Shown: positions 1 to 6,540 of the stretch, in pieces | Layout of the letters: the number at the start of each line of letters is the position of its first letter | How positions within the stretch are numbered: position 1 is the first letter of the stretch | NCBI GenBank assembly: GCA_937900435.1 | Contig: CALCEG010000103.1 | Span: 1-11,789, forward strand | Source of the DNA: an uncultured Alphaproteobacteria bacterium | GTDB taxonomy: Bacteria; Pseudomonadota; Alphaproteobacteria; Rs-D84 | DNA length: 11,789 nucleotides | Direction of reading: 5' to 3' | Notes under the pieces: model-generated | Told to the model about the DNA's origin: nothing | The model's database searches: none | Seen by the model: the letters and a program-made list of their open reading frames with translations, nothing else | Program-made: the position numbers and the translations under genes

Positions 1-924
1 CATTATGTACTTTATTTCATCGATACATGTTTGGGTCATTGCGGTGCGTGCCAATGATAAAAAGTCGCGTGGGTTAAAATTGTCGGGTTTTTCTGATAGT
101 GATTTGCGGACGGCGGCCGTAAATGCCAGGCGCAGGTCGCTGTCTACATTAATTTTACAGATGTTCATTTTTGTTGCGCGGCGCAGTTGGGTTTCGTCTA
201 TGCCGCGCGCCCCAGAAATCTTGCCGCCAAATTCGTTGATGGTTGTGATTAATTTTTGTGGAATGTTTGATGCGCCATGTAATACCAACGGGAATTTAGG
301 CAGGCGTAAGGCGATATCAGCCAGAATATCAAATTGCAGTTCTTCGTCATCGCGTTTGCGTTTGTATGCGCCATGACTGGTGCCGATTGCGATAGCCAAA
401 GAATCAATGTCGGTGGCATTTACAAAGGTTTCCACGTCTGTGGGATTGGTGTATGTTGATGTTGTGCCAAAGGTTGTTTCGTCTTCGATTCCGGCAAGTG
501 TGCCAAGTTCTGCTTCGACAGATACGTTGTGTTGGTGTGCAAAGTCTGTAACTTGTTTAGATGCCGCTATATTTTCCGACAGGGGTAATTTGCTGGCGTC
601 AATCATTACAGATGAAAAGCCCAGTTCGATTGCGTGTTTGCAGATGTTAAAGTCTTTGCCATGGTCCAGGTGTAATGCGATACGTTCGTTGGGGGATATT
701 TTTGCGCCGCGTATCATTCCGATTAGCATATCGGCGCCCATATATTTCAAGGCTGATTCTGAAACGGCGATGATTATTGGACTGTGTGCGATACGGGCGG
801 CATTGATTACGGCATCAATAGTTTCCATATTATATACATTAAATGCAGGTACAGCATAATGGTTGACCAGTGCATCTGCAAACAGTTCGTTTGTGTTGAT
901 TAATCCCAGGTCTGTGTATTTCAT
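1..924 (-). CDS. fba: Class II fructose-1,6-bisphosphate aldolase (C-terminus cut by window edge)
   Basis: Cytosolic zinc enzyme that reversibly cleaves fructose-1,6-bisphosphate to dihydroxyacetone phosphate and glyceraldehyde-3-phosphate in glycolysis and gluconeogenesis. The minus strand is open for 308 codons from the ATG at 924 to the window edge. Visible family motifs are HLDHG (residues 85-89; catalytic Asp87, zinc ligand His88), SVMIDAS (105-111), EAELG (137-141), GTSHGAY (181-187; His184), LVLHGAS (213-219; His216) and a KINVDSDLR phosphate-binding segment (257-265). The usual length of this shorter class II type is slightly above 300, so probably only about ten residues are missing. 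The start is supported by AAGGA a few bases upstream and by an extended -10 promoter just before it. Family assignment is firm. The related tagatose-bisphosphate aldolases cannot be strictly excluded, but the single-copy context of a core gene favours Fba. Confidence 0.93.
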   Translation of the reverse strand, partial: MKYTDLGLINTNELFADALVNHYAVPAFNVYNMETIDAVINAARIAHSPIIIAVSESALKYMGADMLIGMIRGAKISPNERIALHLDHGKDFNICKHAIELGFSSVMIDASKLPLSENIAASKQVTDFAHQHNVSVEAELGTLAGIEDETTFGTTSTYTNPTDVETFVNATDIDSLAIAIGTSHGAYKRKRDDEELQFDILADIALRLPKFPLVLHGASNIPQKLITTINEFGGKISGARGIDETQLRRATKMNICKINVDSDLRLAFTAAVRKSLSEKPDNFNPRDFLSLARTAMTQTCIDEIKYIM

Positions 925-951
925 ATATAATTCCTTTTGTTATTATCATAA

Positions 952-960
952 ATTATATCA
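952..960 (-). promoter_or_regulatory. Extended -10 promoter of the aldolase gene
   Basis: Read on the minus strand this is TGATATAAT, that is TG-N-TATAAT, a perfect extended -10. Transcription would start near 945, leaving a leader of about 20 bases before the ATG at 924. The -35 region is poor (around 974-980, TCACAA-like), as expected for an extended -10 promoter. Confidence 0.65.
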
Positions 961-1001
961 GATTTTGATTGTATTGTGAGAAAAAAATGTAGGATAATTT
1001 C

Positions 1002-1033
1002 TTGACATAATGTATTTTTTTGCAACAATTATT
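1002..1033 (+). promoter_or_regulatory. Probable promoter of the small lipoprotein gene
   Basis: A perfect -35 hexamer TTGACA lies at 1002-1007. The -10 is less clear: AATTAT at 1027-1032 or a neighbouring register in the AT-rich stretch that follows, giving a spacer of about 17-19 bases. It faces the lipoprotein start at 1087 and lies back to back with the aldolase promoter. Confidence 0.5.
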
Positions 1034-1086
1034 ACGAATCGGGGGCGCGATAGAGAAAACAGATTTTTACACAAAAAGGTAAAATA

Positions 1087-1428
1087 ATGAAAAAGACTTT
1101 AGTTGCGTTGTTGGGCTTGGTTGTGCTGGGCGGTTGCGCTGGCTATTATGATTACTACAAGGGTGGCGTTCGCTATACCCAAGATGGTGAAGACTGTGTG
1201 TTCTATTCTGCAGAACGCGGTCGCAGATATTCCGAAGACATTCGTTCATTGGATGCGGATAAAAAAATAGTATACCGCAATACAAATTGTCGTGATTTGT
1301 ATGTTCGTGATACTGCAAATGTTTCGTCGTTTAATGCGCGTCAGGTTTTGGCACCTGCGGCAGATGATGTTGTGGTAAAACCAACTTGCAACAAGGTTGT
1401 GAAAAAAAGATACGTTTTTGTAAAATAA
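1087..1428 (+). CDS. Small lipoprotein of unknown function
   Basis: A 113-residue protein that I do not recognise as a named family. It begins with a lipoprotein signal: MKK, a hydrophobic stretch and a lipobox LGGC (residues 14-17), so Cys17 would be lipidated and the mature protein of 97 residues anchored in a membrane. The mature part starts with a Tyr-rich stretch (20-30), is rich in charged residues, and has three further cysteines (37, 68, 101) that could form a disulphide in the periplasm. The start ATG follows AAAAAGGT at a normal distance. It is monocistronic: its own TTGACA promoter lies upstream and a strong terminator directly downstream. The next gene encodes a VirB2-like pilin, so a link to a secretion or surface structure is conceivable, but nothing in the sequence shows it. 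Confidence 0.75.
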   Translation: MKKTLVALLGLVVLGGCAGYYDYYKGGVRYTQDGEDCVFYSAERGRRYSEDIRSLDADKKIVYRNTNCRDLYVRDTANVSSFNARQVLAPAADDVVVKPTCNKVVKKRYVFVK

Positions 1429-1430
1429 TA

Positions 1431-1456
1431 AAGTCCGCCTTTGGCGGATTTTTTTA
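1431..1456 (+). terminator. Rho-independent terminator after the lipoprotein gene
   Basis: Stem TCCGCC (1434-1439), loop TTT, stem GGCGGA (1443-1448), extended by A/G bases on the left pairing with the start of the T-run, followed by seven T. It begins two bases after the stop codon. Confidence 0.9.
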
Positions 1457-1477
1457 TTTGGTTTGTTTATATTTTTA

Positions 1478-1486
1478 TGGTATAAT
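1478..1486 (+). promoter_or_regulatory. Extended -10 promoter of the VirB2-like gene
   Basis: TGGTATAAT is a perfect extended -10 (TG-N-TATAAT). A weak -35, TTGGTT at 1458-1463, sits 17 bases before the hexamer. Transcription would begin near 1493, about 30 bases before the chosen ATG at 1523, which rules out the in-frame ATG at 1463 as a start. Confidence 0.75.
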
Positions 1487-1522
1487 CTGATCAATGAAAT
1501 TCTAAGAAAAAGGAGAAGTTAT

Positions 1523-1885
1523 ATGAAAAAAGTTGGTTTTGCATTATTGGCTATGTTGGTTGCGGTGCCTGCGATGGCTGCAACGTCGCCTAATTTGAAG
1601 GATACGGTTTGTGAGTTGATGGCGCAATTTGGCAGTGTGTTTAATATCTTGCGTATTTTGGCGTTTGTTGGCGCTGGGTTCACGATTGCTGGTTGGGCAT
1701 GGGGGTGGATTTCTAGTGGAACTTTTAAACAAGATGAAGTTCAGAAAAAGGGGATTGGTTTGTTAGTTGGCTTCGCGGTCTTGTTTGGTTTGGGCGCGAT
1801 TGTTAGTGCGTTTATGTCAATGACGGGCGAAGGTGGCAGTTGGGGGTGTGTTGTTGATATGTGGGATGTCAAAGGTTCAAACTAA
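1523..1885 (+). CDS. VirB2/TrbC-like pilin subunit (orphan)
   Basis: A 120-residue secreted inner-membrane protein resembling the VirB2/TrbC family, the major pilins of type IV secretion systems. The start at 1523 is chosen because AAAAGGAGAAGT stands just before it and a promoter overlaps the longer alternative. A signal peptide ends at AMA (residues 17-19), leaving ATSPNL at the mature N-terminus and about 101 residues. The mature protein has the VirB2 layout: a short hydrophilic head with a cysteine (TVCEL), a first hydrophobic helix (about 42-64, with Gly-Ala-Gly and Trp residues), a short charged loop carrying Lys/Gln/Asp, a second hydrophobic helix (about 78-98) and a short tail with a second cysteine. 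No other type IV secretion gene is in the window, and the gene has its own promoter and terminator, so it is an orphan here. The fold assignment is from overall pattern, not from a diagnostic motif. Confidence 0.7.
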   Translation: MKKVGFALLAMLVAVPAMAATSPNLKDTVCELMAQFGSVFNILRILAFVGAGFTIAGWAWGWISSGTFKQDEVQKKGIGLLVGFAVLFGLGAIVSAFMSMTGEGGSWGCVVDMWDVKGSN

Positions 1886-1891
1886 AAAGAT

Positions 1892-1922
1892 AAAAAACGT
1901 GGGAAAGTCCCACGTTTTTTTA
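1892..1922. terminator. Bidirectional terminator between the pilin gene and the DinD-like gene
   Basis: Stem ACGTGGGA (1897-1904), loop AAG, stem TCCCACGT (1908-1915), with a run of A before and a run of T after. The A-run gives a T-run on the other strand, so it can end transcription of the pilin gene (+) and of the DinD-like gene (-), which stops at 1936. Confidence 0.9.
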
Positions 1923-1935
1923 TTTTGGTCTTTTT

Positions 1936-2880
1936 TTAACGCAATTTTATATTTGCGTATTTTTTTATAAATTCGTTTTCGATATGTTTTTGTTCTTTTT
2001 GTACGGTTGTGATATTTATTCTTTGTATGTCTTGTTCTGGTTTTATGCCAGTTTCTAATATCATCTTTTTTCGGGCGTTTATTAATTCTTGGTGCATGGT
2101 TGCTTCGAATTGATATATGTTTCTGAAATATTTGTTAGTGTGGGATTTTGATATGATGTCGTGAAGCCCGTCTATGAAATAACTTAAAGATGTTGCGCCC
2201 ATATAATCAAGGATGGATGATTTTGTGTCGGTGATATGGTGTTCTGATTTTAAATCTTGTGGTGTGTAGTTGTTGAAAAATGATTGTATTCTTTTTGTGT
2301 TTAGTGCGGCAGGTGTGCCATTTAAGTTCAGAATAATACCGTTGAAGTGCTGGTTCAATCTTGTTAATGTTGCGCGTTCTGGGATACGAGAAAATTGATA
2401 TGATATCGAATTTATGTCTTGGAAGGTTATATTTTCTGAAATTATTGGCGATATAAAATATGTATAAGAAAACGCATTGTTTGGGTGGTTTTTTACAAGA
2501 CACCAACAGGCATAGCGTGTTAATTGTAAATCTTTTGCGTGCTTGTATTCGTGATAGCCCAGGTTATATGCGTGCTTTACGGTGTTTGTGTGGTCGGCCA
2601 AGAATTGTGTGTCGTGTGGAACAAGTTCTATTTTATTGCTGGCTGTCTTTTTCGGCATAACAAGATTTTTTGTGATGATATGGTTCATATCTAGATTAGG
2701 TGTCTCGGTTGTTTTGTTGTTATGTATGTTGTATATGTCGGAAAAGAACCAGTATTCTGTATCTTGCACAGGGGTGTTTTGTTTTTCGTCTGGGAAAAGG
2801 CTGAATTGTCCATCTTGGGTGGCGCGATGTTTTGTGTTGTTTAGTTGGGTGAATATAGATTGGTTTGTTTTTGTGTGCAT
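1936..2880 (-). CDS. Diverged DinD-family protein (DNA-damage-inducible protein D-like)
   Basis: A 314-residue cytoplasmic protein that I assign to the DinD family by its order of motifs. An EYWFFSDIYNI segment (residues 42-52) matches the EYW-x-x-x-DL start of the BRO-N-like domain. LQLTRYACWCLVKN (118-131) and TYF (140-142) match the family's LTRYACYLIAQN...QTYF block. ILDYMGAT (223-230) and the helical stretch INARKKMILETGIKPEQD (267-284) match its C-terminal ILD-x-MG and VRxxIxELGG-x-xPEDL elements. In Escherichia coli DinD is an SOS-induced protein reported to act on RecA filaments; a similar role here is inference. It is about 40 residues longer than E. coli DinD (about 274), with a polar, low-complexity N-terminus (1-40). 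It starts 24 bases after an RHH gene on the same strand, with AGGAC before its ATG. Base composition is visibly more AT-rich than the neighbouring core genes, which suggests an accessory origin. Confidence 0.62.
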   Translation of the reverse strand: MHTKTNQSIFTQLNNTKHRATQDGQFSLFPDEKQNTPVQDTEYWFFSDIYNIHNNKTTETPNLDMNHIITKNLVMPKKTASNKIELVPHDTQFLADHTNTVKHAYNLGYHEYKHAKDLQLTRYACWCLVKNHPNNAFSYTYFISPIISENITFQDINSISYQFSRIPERATLTRLNQHFNGIILNLNGTPAALNTKRIQSFFNNYTPQDLKSEHHITDTKSSILDYMGATSLSYFIDGLHDIISKSHTNKYFRNIYQFEATMHQELINARKKMILETGIKPEQDIQRINITTVQKEQKHIENEFIKKYANIKLR

Positions 2881-2904
2881 TTTTTTTGTCCTGTGTGGTT
2901 GGGG

Positions 2905-3129
2905 TTATTTTTTATCTTCGATATTTGCCAGTGAAAAAAGCACAGATGATATCAAAGATTGATAGGGGACATGTTGTGCGTCAGCCAGTTCTTTTATCTT
3001 GTCTAGAATGGGGCGGGGGATACGCATATTGATTACACAATCGGATTTGTTGAATGCCTTGTATGCGGCGTATTCTTTCAACAAAGATTCGATGTTCATT
3101 ATAAACAATTGTTGCATTACGTTTGGCAT
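2905..3129 (-). CDS. Ribbon-helix-helix (CopG-like) DNA-binding protein, probable autoregulator
   Basis: A 74-residue protein with a C-terminal ribbon-helix-helix pattern: beta strand CVINMRIP (31-38), helix RPILDKIKELADAQ (39-52), a turn and a second helix PYQSLISSVLFSLAN (56-69). The PYQ-x-LI block is typical of CopG-type antitoxins and small repressors, which bind operators as dimers of dimers. Residues 1-30 form an added N-terminal helix. The start at 3129 is preferred over the TTG at 3135 because AGGAG stands seven bases before it. It is the first gene of a two-gene operon with the DinD-like gene. The promoter is overlapped by a near-perfect 15-base inverted repeat and further half-sites, which is what autoregulation by an RHH protein would need. 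Whether it is an antitoxin or only a repressor cannot be told from sequence. Confidence 0.75.
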   Translation of the reverse strand: MPNVMQQLFIMNIESLLKEYAAYKAFNKSDCVINMRIPRPILDKIKELADAQHVPYQSLISSVLFSLANIEDKK

Positions 3130-3164
3130 ATGCAAACTCCTATACTTGTTGCAATACTATCGTC

Positions 3165-3190
3165 TTTACAACGAACTATACCATTGTAAA
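3165..3190. repeat. Inverted repeat bracketing the -10 of the RHH promoter
   Basis: TTTACAA (3165-3171) and TTGTAAA (3184-3190) are perfect 7-base inverted arms separated by 12 bases that contain the -10 hexamer. The same TGTAAA/TTTACA half-site recurs in the larger repeat next to it, so this is probably part of one operator cluster. Confidence 0.6.
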
Positions 3191-3202
3191 TACATTTGTC
3201 AA
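3175..3202 (-). promoter_or_regulatory. Promoter of the RHH/DinD-like operon
   Basis: On the minus strand: a perfect -35 TTGACA (3197-3202), 16-base spacer, and TATAGT (3175-3180) preceded by TGG, making an extended -10. Transcription would start near 3168, about 40 bases before the ATG at 3129. This is the best-formed promoter in the window and would need repression, which fits the overlapping operator. Confidence 0.85.
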
Positions 3203-3218
3203 TACAAATATATTTACA
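3185..3218. promoter_or_regulatory. Near-perfect 15-base inverted repeat, probable RHH operator
   Basis: Left arm TGTAAATACATTTGT (3185-3199), spacer CAAT, right arm ACAAATATATTTACA (3204-3218). The arms match at 14 of 15 positions. The repeat covers the whole -35 hexamer and most of the promoter spacer, so a bound dimer would block RNA polymerase. A smaller inverted repeat, CAGGT (3217-3221) with ACCTG (3228-3232), touches its outer edge. Confidence 0.75.
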
Positions 3219-3330
3219 GGTGTAGATACCTGTGTGATGGCGGTGGTGTGGGCGGTTGTGTTGTTGTGTTTTAAATTTGATTTTTGTATTTGTTGCATAT
3301 AAAATTAACCTTGGAAGAAAGGATTTTATT
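3219..3330 (+). promoter_or_regulatory. Leader and presumed promoter region of tolB
   Basis: This stretch must carry the tolB promoter, but none is clear. TATAAA at 3298-3303 is the best -10 candidate, with only a TTGATT-like -35 at 3277-3282 and a short 15-base spacer. The part from about 3232 to 3274 consists almost wholly of G and T on the plus strand. Nothing else is recognised. Confidence 0.35.
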
Positions 3331-4650
3331 ATGATGAAAAAGATATTTGTTTTGTTTTTGTTGGTTATCGGTTTTGTTTGTGGTGCGCACGCAGAATTAA
3401 AAGTTGATATTGTTGCAGGCGCGACCGAACCAATATCAATCGCTGTACAGAAATTCGAGGTGGCTGATGGTGTGCGTAAAAAAGACGCTGCGACAATTCG
3501 TCAGGTCATAGAAGATGATTTAAAACGTACCGGATTGTTCCGTATCGTTGACCATAACGCGTTCCCTGAATATGTTAAGATGGATGGTTTACCTAACTTT
3601 CAATCGTGGGATGCAATAAAAACAAAGGTCTTGGTACAGGCTGAATTAACATCAGAACCAGACGACAGATATCGCCTAAGTTTCTTTGTTTGGGATATCG
3701 TAGGGCGTGAACAAATCGAAGCGCAATCCTTGGTTGCATCAAAAAAGTCTGTTCGCAGATTGGCACATATTATGGCAGATGCTATTTATGAACGCCTGAC
3801 GGGCGAAGTTGGTTATTTTGATACGCAAATCGTTTTTATCGCTGAAACAGGGCCTGTTAATAAACGTGTAAAACGTATGGCAATTATGGACCAAGATGGC
3901 TATGGTATGCGATATTTATCAGATGAAAATGCCTTTGTAATGTCGCCACATTTTTCACCAAATATGCAGACGATTGTTTTCTTGTCTTATTATAATGATG
4001 ATCCAATGGTTTGGACATTGGATTTAGATACTGGTGAACAACGCAGGTTGGGGCAGTTTGGTGGTATGAATTTTGCACCACGCTTTTCGCCAGATGGAAC
4101 AAAGGTCGCGATATCGCTGGTTAAAAATGGAATAACACATATTTATGAATATAATATTGAAACCAAAGAATTGCGTCAGTTAACCTTTGGTAATTCGATT
4201 AATACCAGCCCGTCTTATTCCCCAGATGGCAAAAAAATGGCATTAAATTCTGACAGGTCCGGTCGTCAGCAGATTTATGTCTTGGATTTAGAAACGGGTG
4301 AATTGGAACGTATTACATACGGGGCAGGGCGATATGCAACACCTGCGTGGTCGCCAGATGGGCAATTTATCGCGTTTACAAAAATTGCTGATGATACTTT
4401 CTATGTTGGTATTATGAATCCACAGGGTAAAAATGAAAAGATTTTGGCAGGAGGTTGGTTTATGGAAGCGCCATCGTGGGCCCCTGGCTCGCGCCGTTTG
4501 GTTTATTATGAAACAGAACGAGCGATTGATGATATTGAGCGTATCAGTCATATTCGTAGCGTTGATATCACTGGACAGAATATTTATGATATTGAACTGC
4601 CAGAAGGTATAAATGGGGTTGAGCCAACCTGGTCGCCAAAGTTGTTGTAA
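3331..4650 (+). CDS. tolB: TolB, periplasmic beta-propeller of the Tol-Pal system
   Basis: TolB links the inner-membrane Tol proteins to the outer-membrane lipoprotein Pal and helps pull in the outer membrane during division. The 439-residue length matches the family (430 in E. coli). The ATG at 3331 is chosen because AAAGGA stands seven bases before it and a signal peptide follows directly, ending at AHA (residues 19-21) with mature ELKVDIV. An N-terminal alpha/beta domain covers about 22-165, with the typical IxxVIxxDLxxTGLFR segment. The C-terminal six-bladed propeller shows repeated SP-D-G blades: SPHFSPN, APRFSPDGT, SPSYSPDGK, TPAWSPDGQ, APSWAPGS and EPTWSPK at the end. Its usual partner gene pal is not adjacent but lies at 10012-10422 on the other strand. 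A strong terminator follows, so the gene seems monocistronic here. Confidence 0.95.
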   Translation: MMKKIFVLFLLVIGFVCGAHAELKVDIVAGATEPISIAVQKFEVADGVRKKDAATIRQVIEDDLKRTGLFRIVDHNAFPEYVKMDGLPNFQSWDAIKTKVLVQAELTSEPDDRYRLSFFVWDIVGREQIEAQSLVASKKSVRRLAHIMADAIYERLTGEVGYFDTQIVFIAETGPVNKRVKRMAIMDQDGYGMRYLSDENAFVMSPHFSPNMQTIVFLSYYNDDPMVWTLDLDTGEQRRLGQFGGMNFAPRFSPDGTKVAISLVKNGITHIYEYNIETKELRQLTFGNSINTSPSYSPDGKKMALNSDRSGRQQIYVLDLETGELERITYGAGRYATPAWSPDGQFIAFTKIADDTFYVGIMNPQGKNEKILAGGWFMEAPSWAPGSRRLVYYETERAIDDIERISHIRSVDITGQNIYDIELPEGINGVEPTWSPKLL

Positions 4651-4667
4651 ATAATTTATTTCTAAAA

Positions 4668-4701
4668 AAGTGCGCAAATAATGCGCACTTATTGTTTTTT
4701 T
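4668..4701 (+). terminator. Rho-independent terminator after tolB
   Basis: Perfect 9-base stem AAGTGCGCA (4668-4676) with TGCGCACTT (4682-4690), loop AATAA, followed by ATTG and a run of seven T. The T-run also supplies the weak -35 of the next promoter. Confidence 0.92.
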
Positions 4702-4710
4702 AAGTTTTTG

Positions 4711-4719
4711 TGTTATAAT
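4711..4719 (+). promoter_or_regulatory. Extended -10 promoter of the ABC exporter operon
   Basis: TGTTATAAT is a perfect extended -10. A TTGTTT at 4692-4697, inside the T-run of the tolB terminator, could act as -35 with a 16-base spacer. Transcription would begin near 4726, leaving a leader of about 20 bases. Confidence 0.75.
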
Positions 4720-4746
4720 ATAGGAAAAAATTGAAAGGATGATGTT

Positions 4747-6540
4747 GTGTCAACAAAAAAACAGTTAAACAAAAAATCTAAATTTGAAAATACGGCTTGT
4801 GAATGTTCAAGTGGTTTGTGGGGAACTTATTGGCGTATTATAAAAAAATTTCCAGTTTACTTTGTTGTAATGTTTGTTGTTGTTGTTGTGAAATATCTGT
4901 TAGATACGGTTGCGTTTCCATGGACCAGTAAATGGGCGATTGAAATATACGAAAGTGTTGTGGCAGGTGGATTTTCCACCAAAATTTGGTGGATTGTAAT
5001 GGTGTATGCTGGGCTGTTTTTTGTTGGTTCTGTTGGGCAGTATTTGTCTCAAAAAGTTTGGCCACAAATTTCGCGTTTTACAGATTATTTGTTCTTTTCG
5101 CGCGCATATAAAAATGATATCGATTTCTTTATTAGTCGGCCGTCTGGACAGATTACAAAACAGTTATCTACGATGGCTGGAAATTTCAAGGCGTTGACTT
5201 TGGATTTTTGGACGGGCTTAGTTAGTCATGTTTTGGGTATGTTGTTAATGTCGGTGGGGATTTTCTTGTTAGATTGGCGCTTGGTGTTGTTGGTTGCCTT
5301 GGGGGTGGTGTTGCGTACCGGTTGGCGTTTTGTTTGGCAAAGAAAAATTAACAAAAAAATCGAAAAATTGCAAAAAGTGTCTGCGGATATTAATGGTGTT
5401 CGTACTGATAGCCTTGGAAATGCAGTAACGGTAAAATTCTTTAGCGCCGTAGATCAAGAAAACCAATTTATTTGGGGTAAACAAGAAGAACAGGTTTCGT
5501 TGGAACAAAGTATCGGCAGTCTTAGGCGTGTGCAAGATAGACCGACTATGCTGTTGTGGTATTTGATAAATCTGTCGTTGATATTTGTTAGTTGCTATTT
5601 GTTAAGACAGGGAAAGATTACAGTTGCTGATGCGGTGTTTGTTTTTTCTGCAGGTCGTTTGTTGTTAACTCAGTTTGATGGATTGGTCAAATTATTAGTC
5701 GATTTTAGCGAGAAAAAAGCTGCCGCTAAATATGCGTTTGCGGATGTTGTTATAAAGCCAGCGGTGCAAGATAAACCAAATGCAAAAAAGATGAAAAAAG
5801 TAAGTGGTAAAATTGATTTTAATAACGTTTCGTTTGCATACGGTGCAAAACAAGTCTTGAAAGATTTTAGTTTGAATATCAAGGCTTGTGAAAAAATCGG
5901 GGTGGTTGGTTTGTCTGGCGCAGGAAAATCAACTTTGGTTAATCTGTTGTTGCGTGCGTATGATGTGGATTCTGGGGCCTTGTATCTTGATGGAACGGAT
6001 GTGCGTGATGTGACCCAAGATTCCTTGAGACAGCAAATCGCATTGGTGCCACAGGAAACCGATTTGTTTAACAGGACCTTGTTTGATAATATTTTGTATG
6101 CAAATCCAAAAGCAACACATAAACAAGTTATTGCGGCGGCAAAAAAAGCAAATATTCACGATTTTATTATGGGGTTGCCAAAAGGTTATGATACTATCGT
6201 TGGTAATCGTGGGGTTAAATTATCTGGTGGGCAACGCCAGCGTATCGCGATTGCACGCGCGATATTGAAAAATTCACCGATATTAGTGCTGGACGAGGCG
6301 ACTTCTGCATTGGATTCTGAAAACGAATTGCAAATTCAGTCTGCGCTGCAAAATGTTATGACAGGAAAAACGACTGTTGCGATTGCGCACAGGTTGTCTA
6401 CGTTGCGTAATATGGACAGAATTATCGTTCTGGAAAAAGGAAAAATTGTCGAAAGTGGAACGCATAAGGATTTGTTAAAATCAGATGGCGTTTACAGAAA
6501 ATTGTGGGATATGCAAACAGACGGATTTATAAGTGAATAG
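4747..6540 (+). CDS. ABC exporter half-transporter, fused membrane and ATPase domains (MsbA/multidrug type)
   Basis: A 597-residue inner-membrane half-transporter that would work as a homodimer and use ATP to move a substrate, probably lipid or drug, out of the cytoplasm. The membrane domain covers about 30-330, with hydrophobic helices near 36-54, 81-101, 157-190 and 268-290. The ATPase domain covers about 355-590: Walker A GLSGAGKST (388-396), Q-loop LVPQETDLFN, signature LSGGQ (492-496), Walker B ILVLDEATSALD (Asp516, catalytic Glu517) and switch His548 in AHRLST. All catalytic residues are intact. The start is a GTG at 4747 with AAGGA seven bases before; upstream ATGs are out of frame. 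The charged N-terminus (1-30) has two cysteines. The substrate cannot be told from the sequence. The last codons overlap a secreted nuclease gene, so the two are probably co-transcribed. Confidence 0.93.
   Translation: MSTKKQLNKKSKFENTACECSSGLWGTYWRIIKKFPVYFVVMFVVVVVKYLLDTVAFPWTSKWAIEIYESVVAGGFSTKIWWIVMVYAGLFFVGSVGQYLSQKVWPQISRFTDYLFFSRAYKNDIDFFISRPSGQITKQLSTMAGNFKALTLDFWTGLVSHVLGMLLMSVGIFLLDWRLVLLVALGVVLRTGWRFVWQRKINKKIEKLQKVSADINGVRTDSLGNAVTVKFFSAVDQENQFIWGKQEEQVSLEQSIGSLRRVQDRPTMLLWYLINLSLIFVSCYLLRQGKITVADAVFVFSAGRLLLTQFDGLVKLLVDFSEKKAAAKYAFADVVIKPAVQDKPNAKKMKKVSGKIDFNNVSFAYGAKQVLKDFSLNIKACEKIGVVGLSGAGKSTLVNLLLRAYDVDSGALYLDGTDVRDVTQDSLRQQIALVPQETDLFNRTLFDNILYANPKATHKQVIAAAKKANIHDFIMGLPKGYDTIVGNRGVKLSGGQRQRIAIARAILKNSPILVLDEATSALDSENELQIQSALQNVMTGKTTVAIAHRLSTLRNMDRIIVLEKGKIVESGTHKDLLKSDGVYRKLWDMQTDGFISE

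Noticed and set aside
5..859. Two long plus-strand open frames (5-376 and 380-859)
   Set aside because: They are antisense to the aldolase, whose minus-strand frame carries every family motif; neither has a recognisable domain or ribosome site.
1463..1522. Longer start for the VirB2-like protein at 1463
   Set aside because: The promoter -10 at 1481-1486 lies inside it, it has no ribosome site, and the start at 1523 gives a clean signal peptide.
3140..3180. Possible LexA (SOS) box before the RHH/DinD-like operon
   Set aside because: An alphaproteobacterial box needs GTTC-N7-GTTC; only one GTTC is present on the minus strand and the second half is AGAC. Control by the inverted repeats is the better explanation.
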